Assembly (NCBI RefSeq): GCF_052324685.1
Contig: NW_027506980.1
Location: forward strand, 186,001-250,000
Length of the DNA: 64,000 nt
From: Brachyhypopomus gauderio
Taxonomy: Eukaryota > Chordata > Actinopteri > Gymnotiformes > Hypopomidae
Direction of reading: 5' to 3'
This document shows, one piece after another, positions 20,441 through 32,954 of this stretch. The position numbers were made by a program, and so were the translations under genes. Within the stretch, counting starts at the first letter, position 1. Every line of letters begins with the position of its first letter. The notes under the pieces were generated by a model. It saw only the letters and a program-made list of their open reading frames with translations. It did not search any database and was not told the origin of the DNA.

Positions 20441-20446
20441 AGAGAC
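20373..20446 (-). tRNA. TRN-GTT: tRNA-Asn(GUU), unit 10, canonical
   Basis: Same as unit 3. The downstream array spacer (21305-21319) holds the uninterrupted counterpart of the L1 target site. Confidence 0.97.
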
Positions 20447-21598
20447 CAGATGCTGCTGTGCTTACATAGTTCTTCCTCAAAAGAAAAACCCAACAAGCAC
20501 ATTCCTCCTGTTTGCTGGCTTTTGATGAAATGAGCCAATGCATAAAGGATGCAACATCAATGTCACTCACACTTTTCTGCTAGCTTGTCTAAAATTCGCC
20601 CTTCCTTCAATTTCTCACTTGTCAAGACCTCCAGGTCTTCAAACAAAAGGTCAGTTTGTAGACCCTTTTCCTGTCAAAGTTTTGATCCTTTTGTCCACCA
20701 GTCATCGGAATGTGTATGATTTTCACCAGTTTACACAGTGTAGCTCCCTTGCCTTCAGTTGCAGGGTTATGTCGTCTTAGATAAGACGCTTTTGAAATTA
20801 TTTGTGAAAATGCACCCAAAACCTATTCAAAACAGATTTGATGGAAGCACTGCAGGAGCTGCTCCAAGACGCATTTTGTCCAGAAAATGTGCTATCATGA
20901 ATGCATCCATATCACCAACACACATTTACAAACCAAACCATAGGCAATAAAATACATGAGTAAACTGATTTGTGGACCTTTGTGGCACTTGGTACTGCTG
21001 AGATCAGGATCATTACAGAGTTCAGCAATTATTTTCCCAACTAGGTCATTGATACATTGGAATCCCCAATGTTTTCTGGAACAGAATAGGCTATGCCTTT
21101 CGGATGAGAATAAAAAAAGACTTCAAGAACCAAAAAAGAAGTTAAGCTGCCTTCAGCTGATGTACTCAGACTAAAGGGAAACACTTTAAATCCCAAGGTG
21201 AAATGCACATGCTCAAAATTTTATCAGGACAGAGTACATGTTTTACTTTGATATTAAGAGCGATCACTGGATTGTCTTCCAGTAAATTAATGTTTTCTTC
21301 CGCTACAAAACGTTTTTTCAACAACTATAAAGAGGCTATGCAACGAAACTGAGCTGGGATGTCAAGTGCCTTTAATGGTACCTTTTTGACCCCACTTCAA
21401 ATGCTGCTGTTACCTGACCAGTTCGATTGTTAGTTTGCCAGATTCTCAATCTCTGGGATGTGAGATCATGCACCAGGTTTAGTGAATGTTTAAGGGTGAA
21501 GGTCTTTAATTTCTGCACAAATTCCACAAACAGCTCAGGTCCTGCTCAACATGTCAACATGTGGTGACAGCAAGTGCCTTTGGGGTCCTACAAAAATC

Positions 21599-21671
21599 GC
21601 CCGGCTAGCTCAGTCGGTAGAGCATGACACTCTTAATCTCAGGGTCGTGGGTTGGAGCCCCACGTTGGGCG
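21599..21671 (+). tRNA. TRK-CTT: tRNA-Lys(CUU), unit 11, C30/G56 variant, probably defective
   Basis: Same two changes as unit 7. Sixty-odd bases upstream, this unit lacks two bases (TA) found in all the others, near 21531; this is the only indel seen in the array. Confidence 0.92.
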
Positions 21672-21760
21672 AGAGGCTGATTTGTTTGAGTGAAATGTTG
21701 AAATTTAGTTAATCTGTTTGCACAAAATACGTCTAAAAAAGAAGAGAAAGGAACATACAT

Positions 21761-21787
21761 CGTCCCTGGGTGGGCTCGAACCACCAT

Positions 21788-21828
<41 letters not shown>

Positions 21829-21834
21829 AGAGAC
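21761..21834 (-). tRNA. TRN-GTT: tRNA-Asn(GUU), unit 11, canonical
   Basis: Same as unit 3. Confidence 0.97.
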
Positions 21835-22988
21835 CAGATGCTGCTGTGCTTACATAGTTCTTCCTCAAAAGAAAAACCCAACAAGCACATTCCTCCTGTT
21901 TGCTGGCTTTTGATTAAATGAGCCAATGCATAAAGGATGCAACATCAATGTCACTCACACTTTTCTGCTAGCTTGTCTAAAATTCGCCCTTCCTTTAATT
22001 TCTCACTTGTCAAGACCTGCAGGTCTTCAAACAAAAGGTCAGTTTGTAGACCCTTTTCCTGTCAAAGTTTTGATCCTTTTGTCCACCAGTCATCGGAATG
22101 TGTATGATTTTCACCAGTTTACACAGTGTAGCTCCCTTGCCTTCAGTTGCAGGGTTATGTCCTCTTAGATAAGACACTTTTGAAATTATTTGTGAAAATG
22201 CACCCAAAACCTATTCAAAACAGATTTGATGGAAGCACTGCAGGAGCTGCTCCAAGACGCATTTTGTCCAGAAAATGTGCTATCATGAATGCATCCATAT
22301 CACCAACACACATTTACAAACCAAACCATAGGCAATAAAATACATGAGTAAACTGATTTGTGGACCTTTGTGGCACTTGGTACTGCTGAGATCAGGATCA
22401 TTACAGAGTTCAGCAATTATTTTCCCAACTAGGTCATTGATACATTGGAATCCCCAATGTTTTCTGGAACAGAATAGGCTATGCCTTTCGGATGAGAATA
22501 AAAAAAGACTTCAAGAACCAAAAAAGAAGTTAAGCTGCCTTCAGCTGATGTACTCAGACTAAAGGGAAACACTTTAAATCCCAAGGTGAAATGCACATGC
22601 TCAAAATTTTATCAGGACAGAGTACATGTTTTACTTTGATATTAAGAGCGATCACTGGATTGTCTTCCAGTAAATTAATGTTTTCTTCCGCTACAAAACG
22701 TTTTTTCAACAACTATAAAGAGGCTATGCAACGAAACTGAGCTGGGATGTCAAGTGCCTTTAATGGTACCTTTTTGACCCCACTTCAAATGCTGCTGTTA
22801 CCTGACCAGTTCGATTGTTGATTTGCCAGATTCTCAATCTCTGGGATGTGAGATCATGCACCAGGTTTAGTGAATGTTTAAGGGTGAAGGTCTTTAATTT
22901 CTGCACAAATTCCACAAACATAGCTCAGGTCCTGCTCAACATGTCAACATGTGGCGACAGCAAGTGCCTTTGGGGTCCTACAAAAATC

Positions 22989-23061
22989 GCCCGGCTAGCT
23001 CAGTCAGTAGAGCATGAGACTCTTAATCTCAGGGTCGTGGGTTCGAGCCCCATGTTGGGCG
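22989..23061 (+). tRNA. TRK-CTT: tRNA-Lys(CUU), unit 12, A18/U65 variant
   Basis: A at 23006 replaces G18, which normally contacts position 55 and ends the A box. U at 23053 leaves a G49-U65 wobble. The upstream spacer carries GATTGTTGATTTGCC, a marker of this family. Confidence 0.93.
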
Positions 23062-23150
23062 AGAGGCTGATTTGTTTGAGTGAAATGTTGAAATTTAGTT
23101 AATCTGTTTGCACAAAATACGTCTAAAAAAGAAGAGAAAGGAACATACAT

Positions 23151-23177
23151 CGTCCCTGGGTGGGCTCGAACCACCAT

Positions 23178-23218
<41 letters not shown>

Positions 23219-23224
23219 AGAGAC
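23151..23224 (-). tRNA. TRN-GTT: tRNA-Asn(GUU), unit 12, canonical
   Basis: Same as unit 3. Confidence 0.97.
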
Positions 23225-24378
23225 CAGATGCTGCTGTGCTTACATAGTTCTTCCTCAAAAGAAAAACCCAACAAGCACATTCCTCCTGTTTGCTGGCTTT
23301 TGATGAAATGAGCCAATGCATAAAGGATGCAACATCAATGTCACTCACACTTTTCTGCTAGCTTGTCTAAAATTCGCCCTTCCTTCAATTTCTCACTTGT
23401 CAAGACCTGCAGGTCTTCAAACAAAAGGTCAGTTTGTAGACCCTTTTCCTGTCAAAGTTTTGATCCTTTTGTCCACCAGTCATCGGAATGTGTATGATTT
23501 TCACCAGTTTACACAGTGTAGCTCCCTTGCCTTCAGTTGCAGGGTTATGTCGTCTTAGATAAGACGCTTTTGAAATTATTTGTGAAAATGCACCCAAAAC
23601 CTATTCAAAACAGATTTGATGGAAGCACTGCAGGAGCTGCTCCAAGACGCATTTTGTCCAGAAAATGTGCTATCATGAATGCATCCATATCACCAACACA
23701 CATTTACAAACCAAACCATAGGCAATAAAATACATGAGTAAACTGATTTGTGGACCTTTGTGGCACTTGGTACTGCTGAGATCAGGATCATTACAGAGTT
23801 CAGCAATTATTTTCCCAAATAGGTCATTGATACATTGGAATCCCCAATGTTTTCTGGAACAGAATAGGCTATGCCTTTCGGATGAGAATAAAAAAAGACT
23901 TCAAGAACCAAAAAAGAAGTTAAGCTGCCTTCAGCTGATGTACTCAGACTAAAGGGAAACACTTTAAATCCCAAGGTGAAATGCACATGCTCAAAATTTT
24001 ATCAGGACAGAGTACATGTTTTACTTTGATATTAAGAGCGATCACTGGATTGTCTTCCAGTAAATTAATGTTTTCTTCCGCTACAAAACGTTTTTTCAAC
24101 AACTATAAAGAGGCTATGCAACGAAACTGAGCTGGGATGTCAAGTGCCTTTAATGGTACCTTTTTGACCCCACTTCAAATGCTGCTGTTACCTGACCAGT
24201 TCGATTGTTGATTTGCCAGATTCTCAATCTCTGGGATGTGAGATCATGCACCAGGTTTAGTGAATGTTTAAGGGTGAAGGTCTTTAATTTCTGCACAAAT
24301 TCCACAAACATAGCTCAGGTCCTGCTCAACATGTCAACATGTGGCGACAGCAAGTGCCTTTGGGGTCCTACAAAAATC

Positions 24379-24451
24379 GCCCGGCTAGCTCAGTCAGTAG
24401 AGCATGAGACTCTTAATCTCAGGGTCGTGGGTTCGAGCCCCACGTTGGGCG
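24379..24451 (+). tRNA. TRK-CTT: tRNA-Lys(CUU), unit 13, A18 variant
   Basis: G18-to-A only; C65 is normal, unlike the other A18 copies. It may be an intermediate or a converted form of the family. Confidence 0.93.
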
Positions 24452-24540
24452 AGAGGCTGATTTGTTTGAGTGAAATGTTGAAATTTAGTTAATCTGTTTG
24501 CACAAAATACGTCTAAAAAAGAAGAGAAAGGAACATACAT

Positions 24541-24567
24541 CGTCCCTGGGTGGGCTCGAACCACCAT

Positions 24568-24608
<41 letters not shown>

Positions 24609-24614
24609 AGAGAC
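24541..24614 (-). tRNA. TRN-GTT: tRNA-Asn(GUU), unit 13, canonical
   Basis: Same as unit 3. Confidence 0.97.
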
Positions 24615-25768
24615 CAGATGCTGCTGTGCTTACATAGTTCTTCCTCAAAAGAAAAACCCAACAAGCACATTCCTCCTGTTTGCTGGCTTTTGATGAAATG
24701 AGCCAATGCATAAAGGATGCAACATCAATGTCACTCACACTTTTCTGCTAGCTTGTCTAAAATTCGCCCTTCCTTCAATTTCTCACTTGTCAAGACCTGC
24801 AGGTCTTCAAACAAAAGGTCAGTTTGTAGACCCTTTTCCTGTCAAAGTTTTGATCCTTTTGTCCACCAGTCATCGGAATGTGTATGATTTTCACCAGTTT
24901 ACACAGTGTAGCTCCCTTGCCTTCAGTTGCAGGGTTATGTCGTCTTAGATAAGACGCTTTTGAAATTATTTGTGAAAATGCACCCAAAACCTATTCAAAA
25001 CAGATTTGATGGAAGCACTGCAGGAGCTGCTCCAAGACGCATTTTGTCCAGAAAATGTGCTATCATGAATGCATCCATATCACCAACACACATTTACAAA
25101 CCAAACCATAGGCAATAAAATACATGAGTAAACTGATTTGTGGACCTTTGTGGCACTTGGTACTGCTGAGATCAGGATCATTACAGAGTTCAGCAATTAT
25201 TTTCCCAACTAGGTCATTGATACATTGGAATCCCCAATGTTTTCTGGAACAGAATAGGCTATGCCTTTCGGATGAGAATAAAAAAAGACTTCAAGAACCA
25301 AAAAAGAAGTTAAGCTGCCTTCAGCTGATGTACTCAGACTAAAGGGAAACACTTTAAATCCCAAGGTGAAATGCACATGCTCAAAATTTTATCAGGACAG
25401 AGTACATGTTTTACTTTGATATTAAGAGCGATCACTGGATTGTCTTCCAGTAAATTAATGTTTTCTTCCGCTACAAAACGTTTTTTCAACAACTATAAAG
25501 AGGCTATGCAACGAAACTGAGCTGGGATGTCAAGTGCCTTTAATGGTACCTTTTTGACCCCACTTCAAATGCTGCTGTTACCTGACCAGTTCGATTGTTA
25601 GTTTGCCAGATTCTCAATCTCTGGGATGTGAGATCATGCACCAGGTTTAGTGAATGTTTAAGGGTGAAGGTCTTTAATTTCTGCACAAATTCCACAAACA
25701 TAGCTCAGGTCCTGCTCAACATGTCAACATGTGGCGACAGCAAGTGCCTTTGGGGTCCTACAAAAATC

Positions 25769-25841
25769 GCCCGGCTAGCTCAGTCGGTAGAGCATGAGAC
25801 TCTTAATCTCAGGGTCGTGGGTTCGAGCCCCACGTTGGGCG
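25769..25841 (+). tRNA. TRK-CTT: tRNA-Lys(CUU), unit 14, canonical
   Basis: No change from unit 1. Confidence 0.97.
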
Positions 25842-25930
25842 AGAGGCTGATTTGTTTGAGTGAAATGTTGAAATTTAGTTAATCTGTTTGCACAAAATAC
25901 GTCTAAAAAAGAAGAGAAAGGAACATACAT

Positions 25931-25957
25931 CGTCCCTGGGTGGGCTCGAACCAGCAT

Positions 25958-25998
<41 letters not shown>

Positions 25999-26004
25999 AG
26001 AGAC
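25931..26004 (-). tRNA. TRN-GTT: tRNA-Asn(GUU), unit 14, C50 variant
   Basis: C50-C64 mismatch (g at 25954). Confidence 0.95.
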
Positions 26005-27158
26005 CAGATGCTGCTGTGCTTACATAGTTCTTCCTCAAAAGAAAAACCCAACAAGCACATTCCTCCTGTTTGCTGGCTTTTGATGAAATGAGCCAATGCA
26101 TAAAGGATGCAACATCAATGTCACTCACACTTTTCTGCTAGCTTGTCTAAAATTCGCCCTTCCTTCAATTTCTCACTTGTCAAGACCTGCAGGTCTTCAA
26201 ACAAAAGGTCAGTTTGTAGACCCTTTTCCTGTCAAAGTTTTGATCCTTTTGTCCACCAGTCATCGGAATGTGTATGATTTTCACCAGTTTACACAGTGTA
26301 GCTCCCTTGCCTTCAGTTGCAGGGTTATGTCCTCTTAGATAAGACGCTTTTGAAATTATTTGTGAAAATGCACCCAAAACCTATTCAAAACAGATTTGAT
26401 GGAAGCACTGCAGGAGCTGCTCCAAGACGCATTTTGTCCAGAAAATGTGCTATCATGAATGCATCCATATCACCAACACACATTTACAAACCAAACCATA
26501 GGCAATAAAATACATGAGTAAACTGATTTGTGGACCTTTGTGGCACTTGGTACTGCTGAGATCAGGATCATTACAGAGTTCAGCAATTATTTTCCCAACT
26601 AGGTCATTGATACATTGGAATCCCCAATGTTTTCTGGAACAGAATAGGCTATGCCTTTCGGATGAGAATAAAAAAAGACTTCAAGAACCAAAAAAGAAGT
26701 TAAGCTGCCTTCAGCTGATGCACTCAGACTAAAGGGAAACACTTTAAATCCCAAGGTGAAATGCACATGCTCAAAATTTTATCAGGACAGAGTACATGTT
26801 TTACTTTGATATTAAGAGCGATCACTGGATTGTCTTCCAGTAAATTAATGTTTTCTTCCGCTACAAAACGTTTTTTCAACAACTATAAAGAGGCTATGCA
26901 ACGAAACTGAGCTGAGATGTCAAGTGCCTTTAATGGTACATTTTTGACCCCACTTCAAATGCTGCTGTTACCTGACCAGTTCGATTGTTAGTTTGCCAGA
27001 TTCTCAATCTCTGGGATGTGAGATCATGCACCAGGTTTAGTGAATGTTTAAGGGTGAAGGTCTTTAGTTTCTGCACAAATTCCACAAACATAGCTCAGGT
27101 CCTGCTCAACATGTCAACATGTGGCGACAGCAAGTGCCTTTGGGGTCCTACAAAAATC

Positions 27159-27231
27159 GCCCGGCTAGCTCAGTCGGTAGAGCATGAGACTCTTAATCTC
27201 AGGGTCGTGGGTTCGAGCCCCACGTTGGGCG
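27159..27231 (+). tRNA. TRK-CTT: tRNA-Lys(CUU), unit 15, canonical
   Basis: No change. The Lys half is of the unit 1 type, while the spacer after the Asn gene is of the unit 7 type, so unit 15 looks like a recombinant. Confidence 0.97.
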
Positions 27232-27320
27232 AGAGGCTGATTTGTTTGAGTGAAATGTTGAAATTTAGTTAATCTGTTTGCACAAAATACGTCTAAAAAA
27301 GAAGAGAAAGGAACATACAT

Positions 27321-27347
27321 CGTCCCTGGGTGGGCTCGAACCACCAT

Positions 27348-27388
<41 letters not shown>

Positions 27389-27394
27389 AGAGAC
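27321..27394 (-). tRNA. TRN-GTT: tRNA-Asn(GUU), unit 15, canonical
   Basis: Same as unit 3. There is a private G-to-T just upstream of the gene (27403). Confidence 0.97.
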
Positions 27395-28548
27395 CAGATG
27401 CTTCTGTGCTTACATAGTTCTTCCTCAAAAGAAAAACCCAACAAGCACATTCCTCCTGTTTGCTGGCTTTTGATTAAATGAGCCAATGCATAAAGGATGC
27501 AACATCAATGTCACTCACACTTTTCTGCTAGCTTGTCTAAAATTCGCCCTTCCTTTAATTTCTCACTTGTCAAGACCTGCAGGTCTTCAAACAAAAGGTC
27601 AGTTTGTAGACCCTTTTCCTGTCAAAGTTTTGATCCTTTTGTCCACCAGTCATCGGAATGTGTATGATTTTCACCAGTTTACACAGTGTAGCTCCCTTGC
27701 CTTCAGTTGCAGGGTTATGTCCTCTTAGATAAGACGCTTTTGAAATTATTTGTGAAAATGCACCCAAAACCTATTCAAAACAGATTTGATGGAAGCACTG
27801 CAGGAGCTGCTCCAAGACGCATTTTGTCCAGAAAATGTGCTATCATGAATGCATCCATATCACCAACACACATTTACAAACCAAACCATAGGCAATAAAA
27901 TACATGAGTAAACTGATTTGTGGACCTTTGTGGCACTTGGTACTGCTGAGATCAGGATCATTACAGAGTTCAGCAATTATTTTCCCAACTAGGTCATTGA
28001 TACATTGGAATCCCCAATGTTTTCTGGAACAGAATAGGCTATGCCTTTCGGATGAGAATAAAAAAAGACTTCAAGAACCAAAAAAGAAGTTAAGCTGCCT
28101 TCAGCTGATGTACTCAGACTAAAGGGAAACACTTTAAATCCCAAGGTGAAATGCACATGCTCAAAATTTTATCAGGACAGAGTACATGTTTTACTTTGAT
28201 ATTAAGAGCGATCACTGGATTGTCTTCCAGTAAATTAATGTTTTCTTCCGCTACAAAACGTTTTTTCAACAACTATAAAGAGGCTATGCAACGAAACTGA
28301 GCTGGGATGTCAAGTGCCTTTAATGGTACCTTTTTGACCCCACTTCAAATGCTGCTGTTACCTGACCAGTTCGATTGTTAGTTTGCCAGATTCTCAATCT
28401 CTGGGATGTGAGATCATGCACCAGGTTTAGTGAATGTTTAAGGGTGAAGGTCTTTAATTTCTGCACAAATTCCACAAACATAGCTCAGGTCCTGCTCAAC
28501 ATGTCAACATGTGGCGACAGCAAGTGCCTTTGGGGTCCTACAAAAATC

Positions 28549-28621
28549 GCCCGGCTAGCTCAGTCGGTAGAGCATGAGACTCTTAATCTCAGGGTCGTGG
28601 GTTCGAGCCCCACGTTGGGCG
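28549..28621 (+). tRNA. TRK-CTT: tRNA-Lys(CUU), unit 16, canonical
   Basis: No change from unit 1. Confidence 0.97.
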
Positions 28622-28710
28622 AGAGGCTGATTTGTTTGAGTGAAATGTTGAAATTTAGTTAATCTGTTTGCACAAAATACGTCTAAAAAAGAAGAGAAAG
28701 GAACATACAT

Positions 28711-28737
28711 CGTCCCTGGGTGGGCTCGAACCAGCAT

Positions 28738-28778
<41 letters not shown>

Positions 28779-28784
28779 AGAGAC
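28711..28784 (-). tRNA. TRN-GTT: tRNA-Asn(GUU), unit 16, C50 variant
   Basis: C50-C64 mismatch (g at 28734). A private A-to-G lies upstream near 28830. Confidence 0.95.
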
Positions 28785-29938
28785 CAGATGCTGCTGTGCT
28801 TACATAGTTCTTCCTCAAAAGAAAAACCCGACAAGCACATTCCTCCTGTTTGCTGGCTTTTGATGAAATGAGCCAATGCATAAAGGATGCAACATCAATG
28901 TCACTCACACTTTTCTGCTAGCTTGTCTAAAATTCGCCCTTCCTTCAATTTCTCACTTGTCAAGACCTGCAGGTCTTCAAACAAAAGGTCAGTTTGTAGA
29001 CCCTTTTCCTGTCAAAGTTTTGATCCTTTTGTCCACCAGTCATCGGAATGTGTATGATTTTCACCAGTTTACACAGTGTAGCTCCCTTGCCTTCAGTTGC
29101 AGGGTTATGTCCTCTTAGATAAGACGCTTTTGAAATTATTTGTGAAAATGCACCCAAAACCTATTCAAAACAGATTTGATGGAAGCACTGCAGGAGCTGC
29201 TCCAAGACGCATTTTGTCCAGAAAATGTGCTATCATGAATGCATCCATATCACCAACACACATTTACAAACCAAACCATAGGCAATAAAATACATGAGTA
29301 AACTGATTTGTGGACCTTTGTGGCACTTGGTACTGCTGAGATCAGGATCATTACAGAGTTCAGCAATTATTTTCCCAACTAGGTCATTGATACATTGGAA
29401 TCCCCAATGTTTTCTGGAACAGAATAGGCTATGCCTTTCGGATGAGAATAAAAAAAGACTTCAAGAACCAAAAAAGAAGTTAAGCTGCCTTCAGCTGATG
29501 CACTCAGACTAAAGGGAAACACTTTAAATCCCAAGGTGAAATGCACATGCTCAAAATTTTATCAGGACAGAGTACATGTTTTACTTTGATATTAAGAGCG
29601 ATCACTGGATTGTCTTCCAGTAAATTAATGTTTTCTTCCGCTACAAAACGTTTTTTCAACAACTATAAAGAGGCTATGCAACGAAACTGAGCTGAGATGT
29701 CAAGTGCCTTTAATGGTACATTTTTGACCCCACTTCAAATGCTGCTGTTACCTGACCAGTTCGATTGTTAGTTTGCCAGATTCTCAATCTCTGGGATGTG
29801 AGATCATGCACCAGGTTTAGTGAATGTTTAAGGGTGAAGGTCTTTAGTTTCTGCACAAATTCCACAAACATAGCTCAGGTCCTGCTCAACATGTCAACAT
29901 GTGGCGACAGCAAGTGCCTTTGGGGTCCTACAAAAATC

Positions 29939-30011
29939 GCCCGGCTAGCTCAGTCGGTAGAGCATGAGACTCTTAATCTCAGGGTCGTGGGTTCGAGCCC
30001 CACGTTGGGCG
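29939..30011 (+). tRNA. TRK-CTT: tRNA-Lys(CUU), unit 17, canonical
   Basis: No change from unit 1. Confidence 0.97.
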
Positions 30012-30100
30012 AGAGGCTGATTTGTTTGAGTGAAATGTTGAAATTTAGTTAATCTGTTTGCACAAAATACGTCTAAAAAAGAAGAGAAAGGAACATACAT

Positions 30101-30127
30101 CGTCCCTGGGTGGGCTCGAACCACCAT

Positions 30128-30168
<41 letters not shown>

Positions 30169-30174
30169 AGAGAC
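30101..30174 (-). tRNA. TRN-GTT: tRNA-Asn(GUU), unit 17, canonical
   Basis: Same as unit 3. The spacer has CCTTTAATT but not TTGATTAAAT. Confidence 0.97.
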
Positions 30175-31328
30175 CAGATGCTGCTGTGCTTACATAGTTC
30201 TTCCTCAAAAGAAAAACCCAACAAGCACATTCCTCCTGTTTGCTGGCTTTTGATGAAATGAGCCAATGCATAAAGGATGCAACATCAATGTCACTCACAC
30301 TTTTCTGCTAGCTTGTCTAAAATTCGCCCTTCCTTTAATTTCTCACTTGTCAAGACCTGCAGGTCTTCAAACAAAAGGTCAGTTTGTAGACCCTTTTCCT
30401 GTCAAAGTTTTGATCCTTTTGTCCACCAGTCATCGGAATGTGTATGATTTTCACCAGTTTACACAGTGTAGCTCCCTTGCCTTCAGTTGCAGGGTTATGT
30501 CCTCTTAGATAAGACGCTTTTGAAATTATTTGTGAAAATGCACCCAAAACCTATTCAAAACAGATTTGATGGAAGCACTGCAGGAGCTGCTCCAAGACGC
30601 ATTTTGTCCAGAAAATGTGCTATCATGAATGCATCCATATCACCAACACACATTTACAAACCAAACCATAGGCAATAAAATACATGAGTAAACTGATTTG
30701 TGGACCTTTGTGGCACTTGGTACTGCTGAGATCAGGATCATTACAGAGTTCAGCAATTATTTTCCCAACTAGGTCATTGATACATTGGAATCCCCAATGT
30801 TTTCTGGAACAGAATAGGCTATGCCTTTCGGATGAGAATAAAAAAAGACTTCAAGAACCAAAAAAGAAGTTAAGCTGCCTTCAGCTGATGCACTCAGACT
30901 AAAGGGAAACACTTTAAATCCCAAGGTGAAATGCACATGCTCAAAATTTTATCAGGACAGAGTACATGTTTTACTTTGATATTAAGAGCGATCACTGGAT
31001 TGTCTTCCAGTAAATTAATGTTTTCTTCCGCTACAAAACGTTTTTTCAACAACTATAAAGAGGCTATGCAACGAAACTGAGCTGAGATGTCAAGTGCCTT
31101 TAATGGTACATTTTTGACCCCACTTCAAATGCTGCTGTTACCTGACCAGTTCGATTGTTAGTTTGCCAGATTCTCAATCTCTGGGATGTGAGATCATGCA
31201 CCAGGTTTAGTGAATGTTTAAGGGTGAAGGTCTTTAGTTTCTGCACAAATTCCACAAACATAGCTCAGGTCCTGCTCAACATGTCAACATGTGGCGACAG
31301 CAAGTGCCTTTGGGGTCCTACAAAAATC

Positions 31329-31401
31329 GCCCGGCTAGCTCAGTCAGTAGAGCATGAGACTCTTAATCTCAGGGTCGTGGGTTCGAGCCCCATGTTGGGC
31401 G
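31329..31401 (+). tRNA. TRK-CTT: tRNA-Lys(CUU), unit 18, A18/U65 variant
   Basis: Same two changes as unit 12, but on the TTTAGTTT spacer background instead of the usual GTTGATTTG one. This mosaic suggests gene conversion. Confidence 0.93.
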
Positions 31402-31490
31402 AGAGGCTGATTTGTTTGAGTGAAATGTTGAAATTTAGTTAATCTGTTTGCACAAAATACGTCTAAAAAAGAAGAGAAAGGAACATACAT

Positions 31491-31517
31491 CATCCCTGGG
31501 TGGGCTCGAACCACCAT

Positions 31518-31558
<41 letters not shown>

Positions 31559-31564
31559 AGAGAC
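31491..31564 (-). tRNA. TRN-GTT: tRNA-Asn(GUU), unit 18, U72 variant
   Basis: C72-to-U (a at 31492) turns the end pair of the acceptor stem into a G1-U72 wobble. Seen only here. Confidence 0.93.
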
Positions 31565-32718
31565 CAGATGCTGCTGTGCTTACATAGTTCTTCCTCAAAA
31601 GAAAAACCCAACAAGCACATTCCTCCTGTTTGCTGGCTTTTGATGAAATGAGCCAATGCATAAAGGATGCAACATCAATGTCACTCACACTTTTCTGCTA
31701 GCTTGTCTAAAATTCGCCCTTCCTTCAATTTCTCACTTGTCAAGACCTGCAGGTCTTCAAACAAAAGGTCAGTTTGTAGACCCTTTTCCTGTCAAAGTTT
31801 TGATCCTTTTGTCCACCAGTCATCGGAATGTGTATGATTTTCACCAGTTTACACAGTGTAGCTCCCTTGCCTTCAGTTGCAGGGTTATGTCGTCTTAGAT
31901 AAGACGCTTTTGAAATTATTTGTGAAAATGCACCCAAAACCTATTCAAAACAGATTTGATGGAAGCACTGCAGGAGCTGCTCCAAGACGCATTTTGTCCA
32001 GAAAATGTGCTATCATGAATGCATCCATATCACCAACACACATTTACAAACCAAACCATAGGCAATAAAATACATGAGTAAACTGATTTGTGGACCTTTG
32101 TGGCACTTGGTACTGCTGAGATCAGGATCATTACAGAGTTCAGCAATTATTTTCCCAACTAGGTCATTGATACATTGGAATCCCCAATGTTTTCTGGAAC
32201 AGAATAGGCTATGCCTTTCGGATGAGAATAAAAAAAGACTTCAAGAACCAAAAAAGAAGTTAAGCTGCCTTCAGCTGATGTACTCAGACTAAAGGGAAAC
32301 ACTTTAAATCCCAAGGTGAAATGCACATGCTCAAAATTTTATCAGGACAGAGTACATGTTTTACTTTGATATTAAGAGCGATCACTAGATTGTCTTCCAG
32401 TAAATTAATGTTTTCTTCCGCTACAAAACGTTTTTTCAACAACTATAAAGAGGCTATGCAACGAAACTGAGCTGAGATGTCAAGTGCCTTTAATGGTACA
32501 TTTTTGACCCCACTTCAAATGCTGCTGTTACCTGACCAGTTCGATTGTTAGTTTGCCAGATTCTCAATCTCTGGGATGTGAGATCATGCACCAGGTTTAG
32601 TGAATGTTTAAGGGTGAAGGTCTTTAGTTTCTGCACAAATTCCACAAACATAGCTCAGGTCCTGCTCAACATGTCAACATGTGGCGACAGCAAGTGCCTT
32701 TGGGGTCCTACAAAAATC

Positions 32719-32791
32719 GCCCGGCTAGCTCAGTCGGTAGAGCATGAGACTCTTAATCTCAGGGTCGTGGGTTCGAGCCCCACGTTGGGCG
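32719..32791 (+). tRNA. TRK-CTT: tRNA-Lys(CUU), unit 19, canonical
   Basis: No change. Unit 19 and unit 20 share rare markers and look like a fresh single-unit duplication. Confidence 0.97.
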
Positions 32792-32880
32792 AGAGGCTGA
32801 TTTGTTTGAGTGAAATGTTGAAATTTAGTTAATCTGTTTGGACAAAATACGTCTAAAAAAGAAGAGAAAGGAACATACAT

Positions 32881-32907
32881 CGTCCCTGGGTGGGCTCGAA
32901 CCACCAT

Positions 32908-32948
<41 letters not shown>

Positions 32949-32954
32949 AGAGAC
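32881..32954 (-). tRNA. TRN-GTT: tRNA-Asn(GUU), unit 19, canonical
   Basis: Same as unit 3. The trailer has a C-to-G at 32841, shared only with unit 20. Confidence 0.97.
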
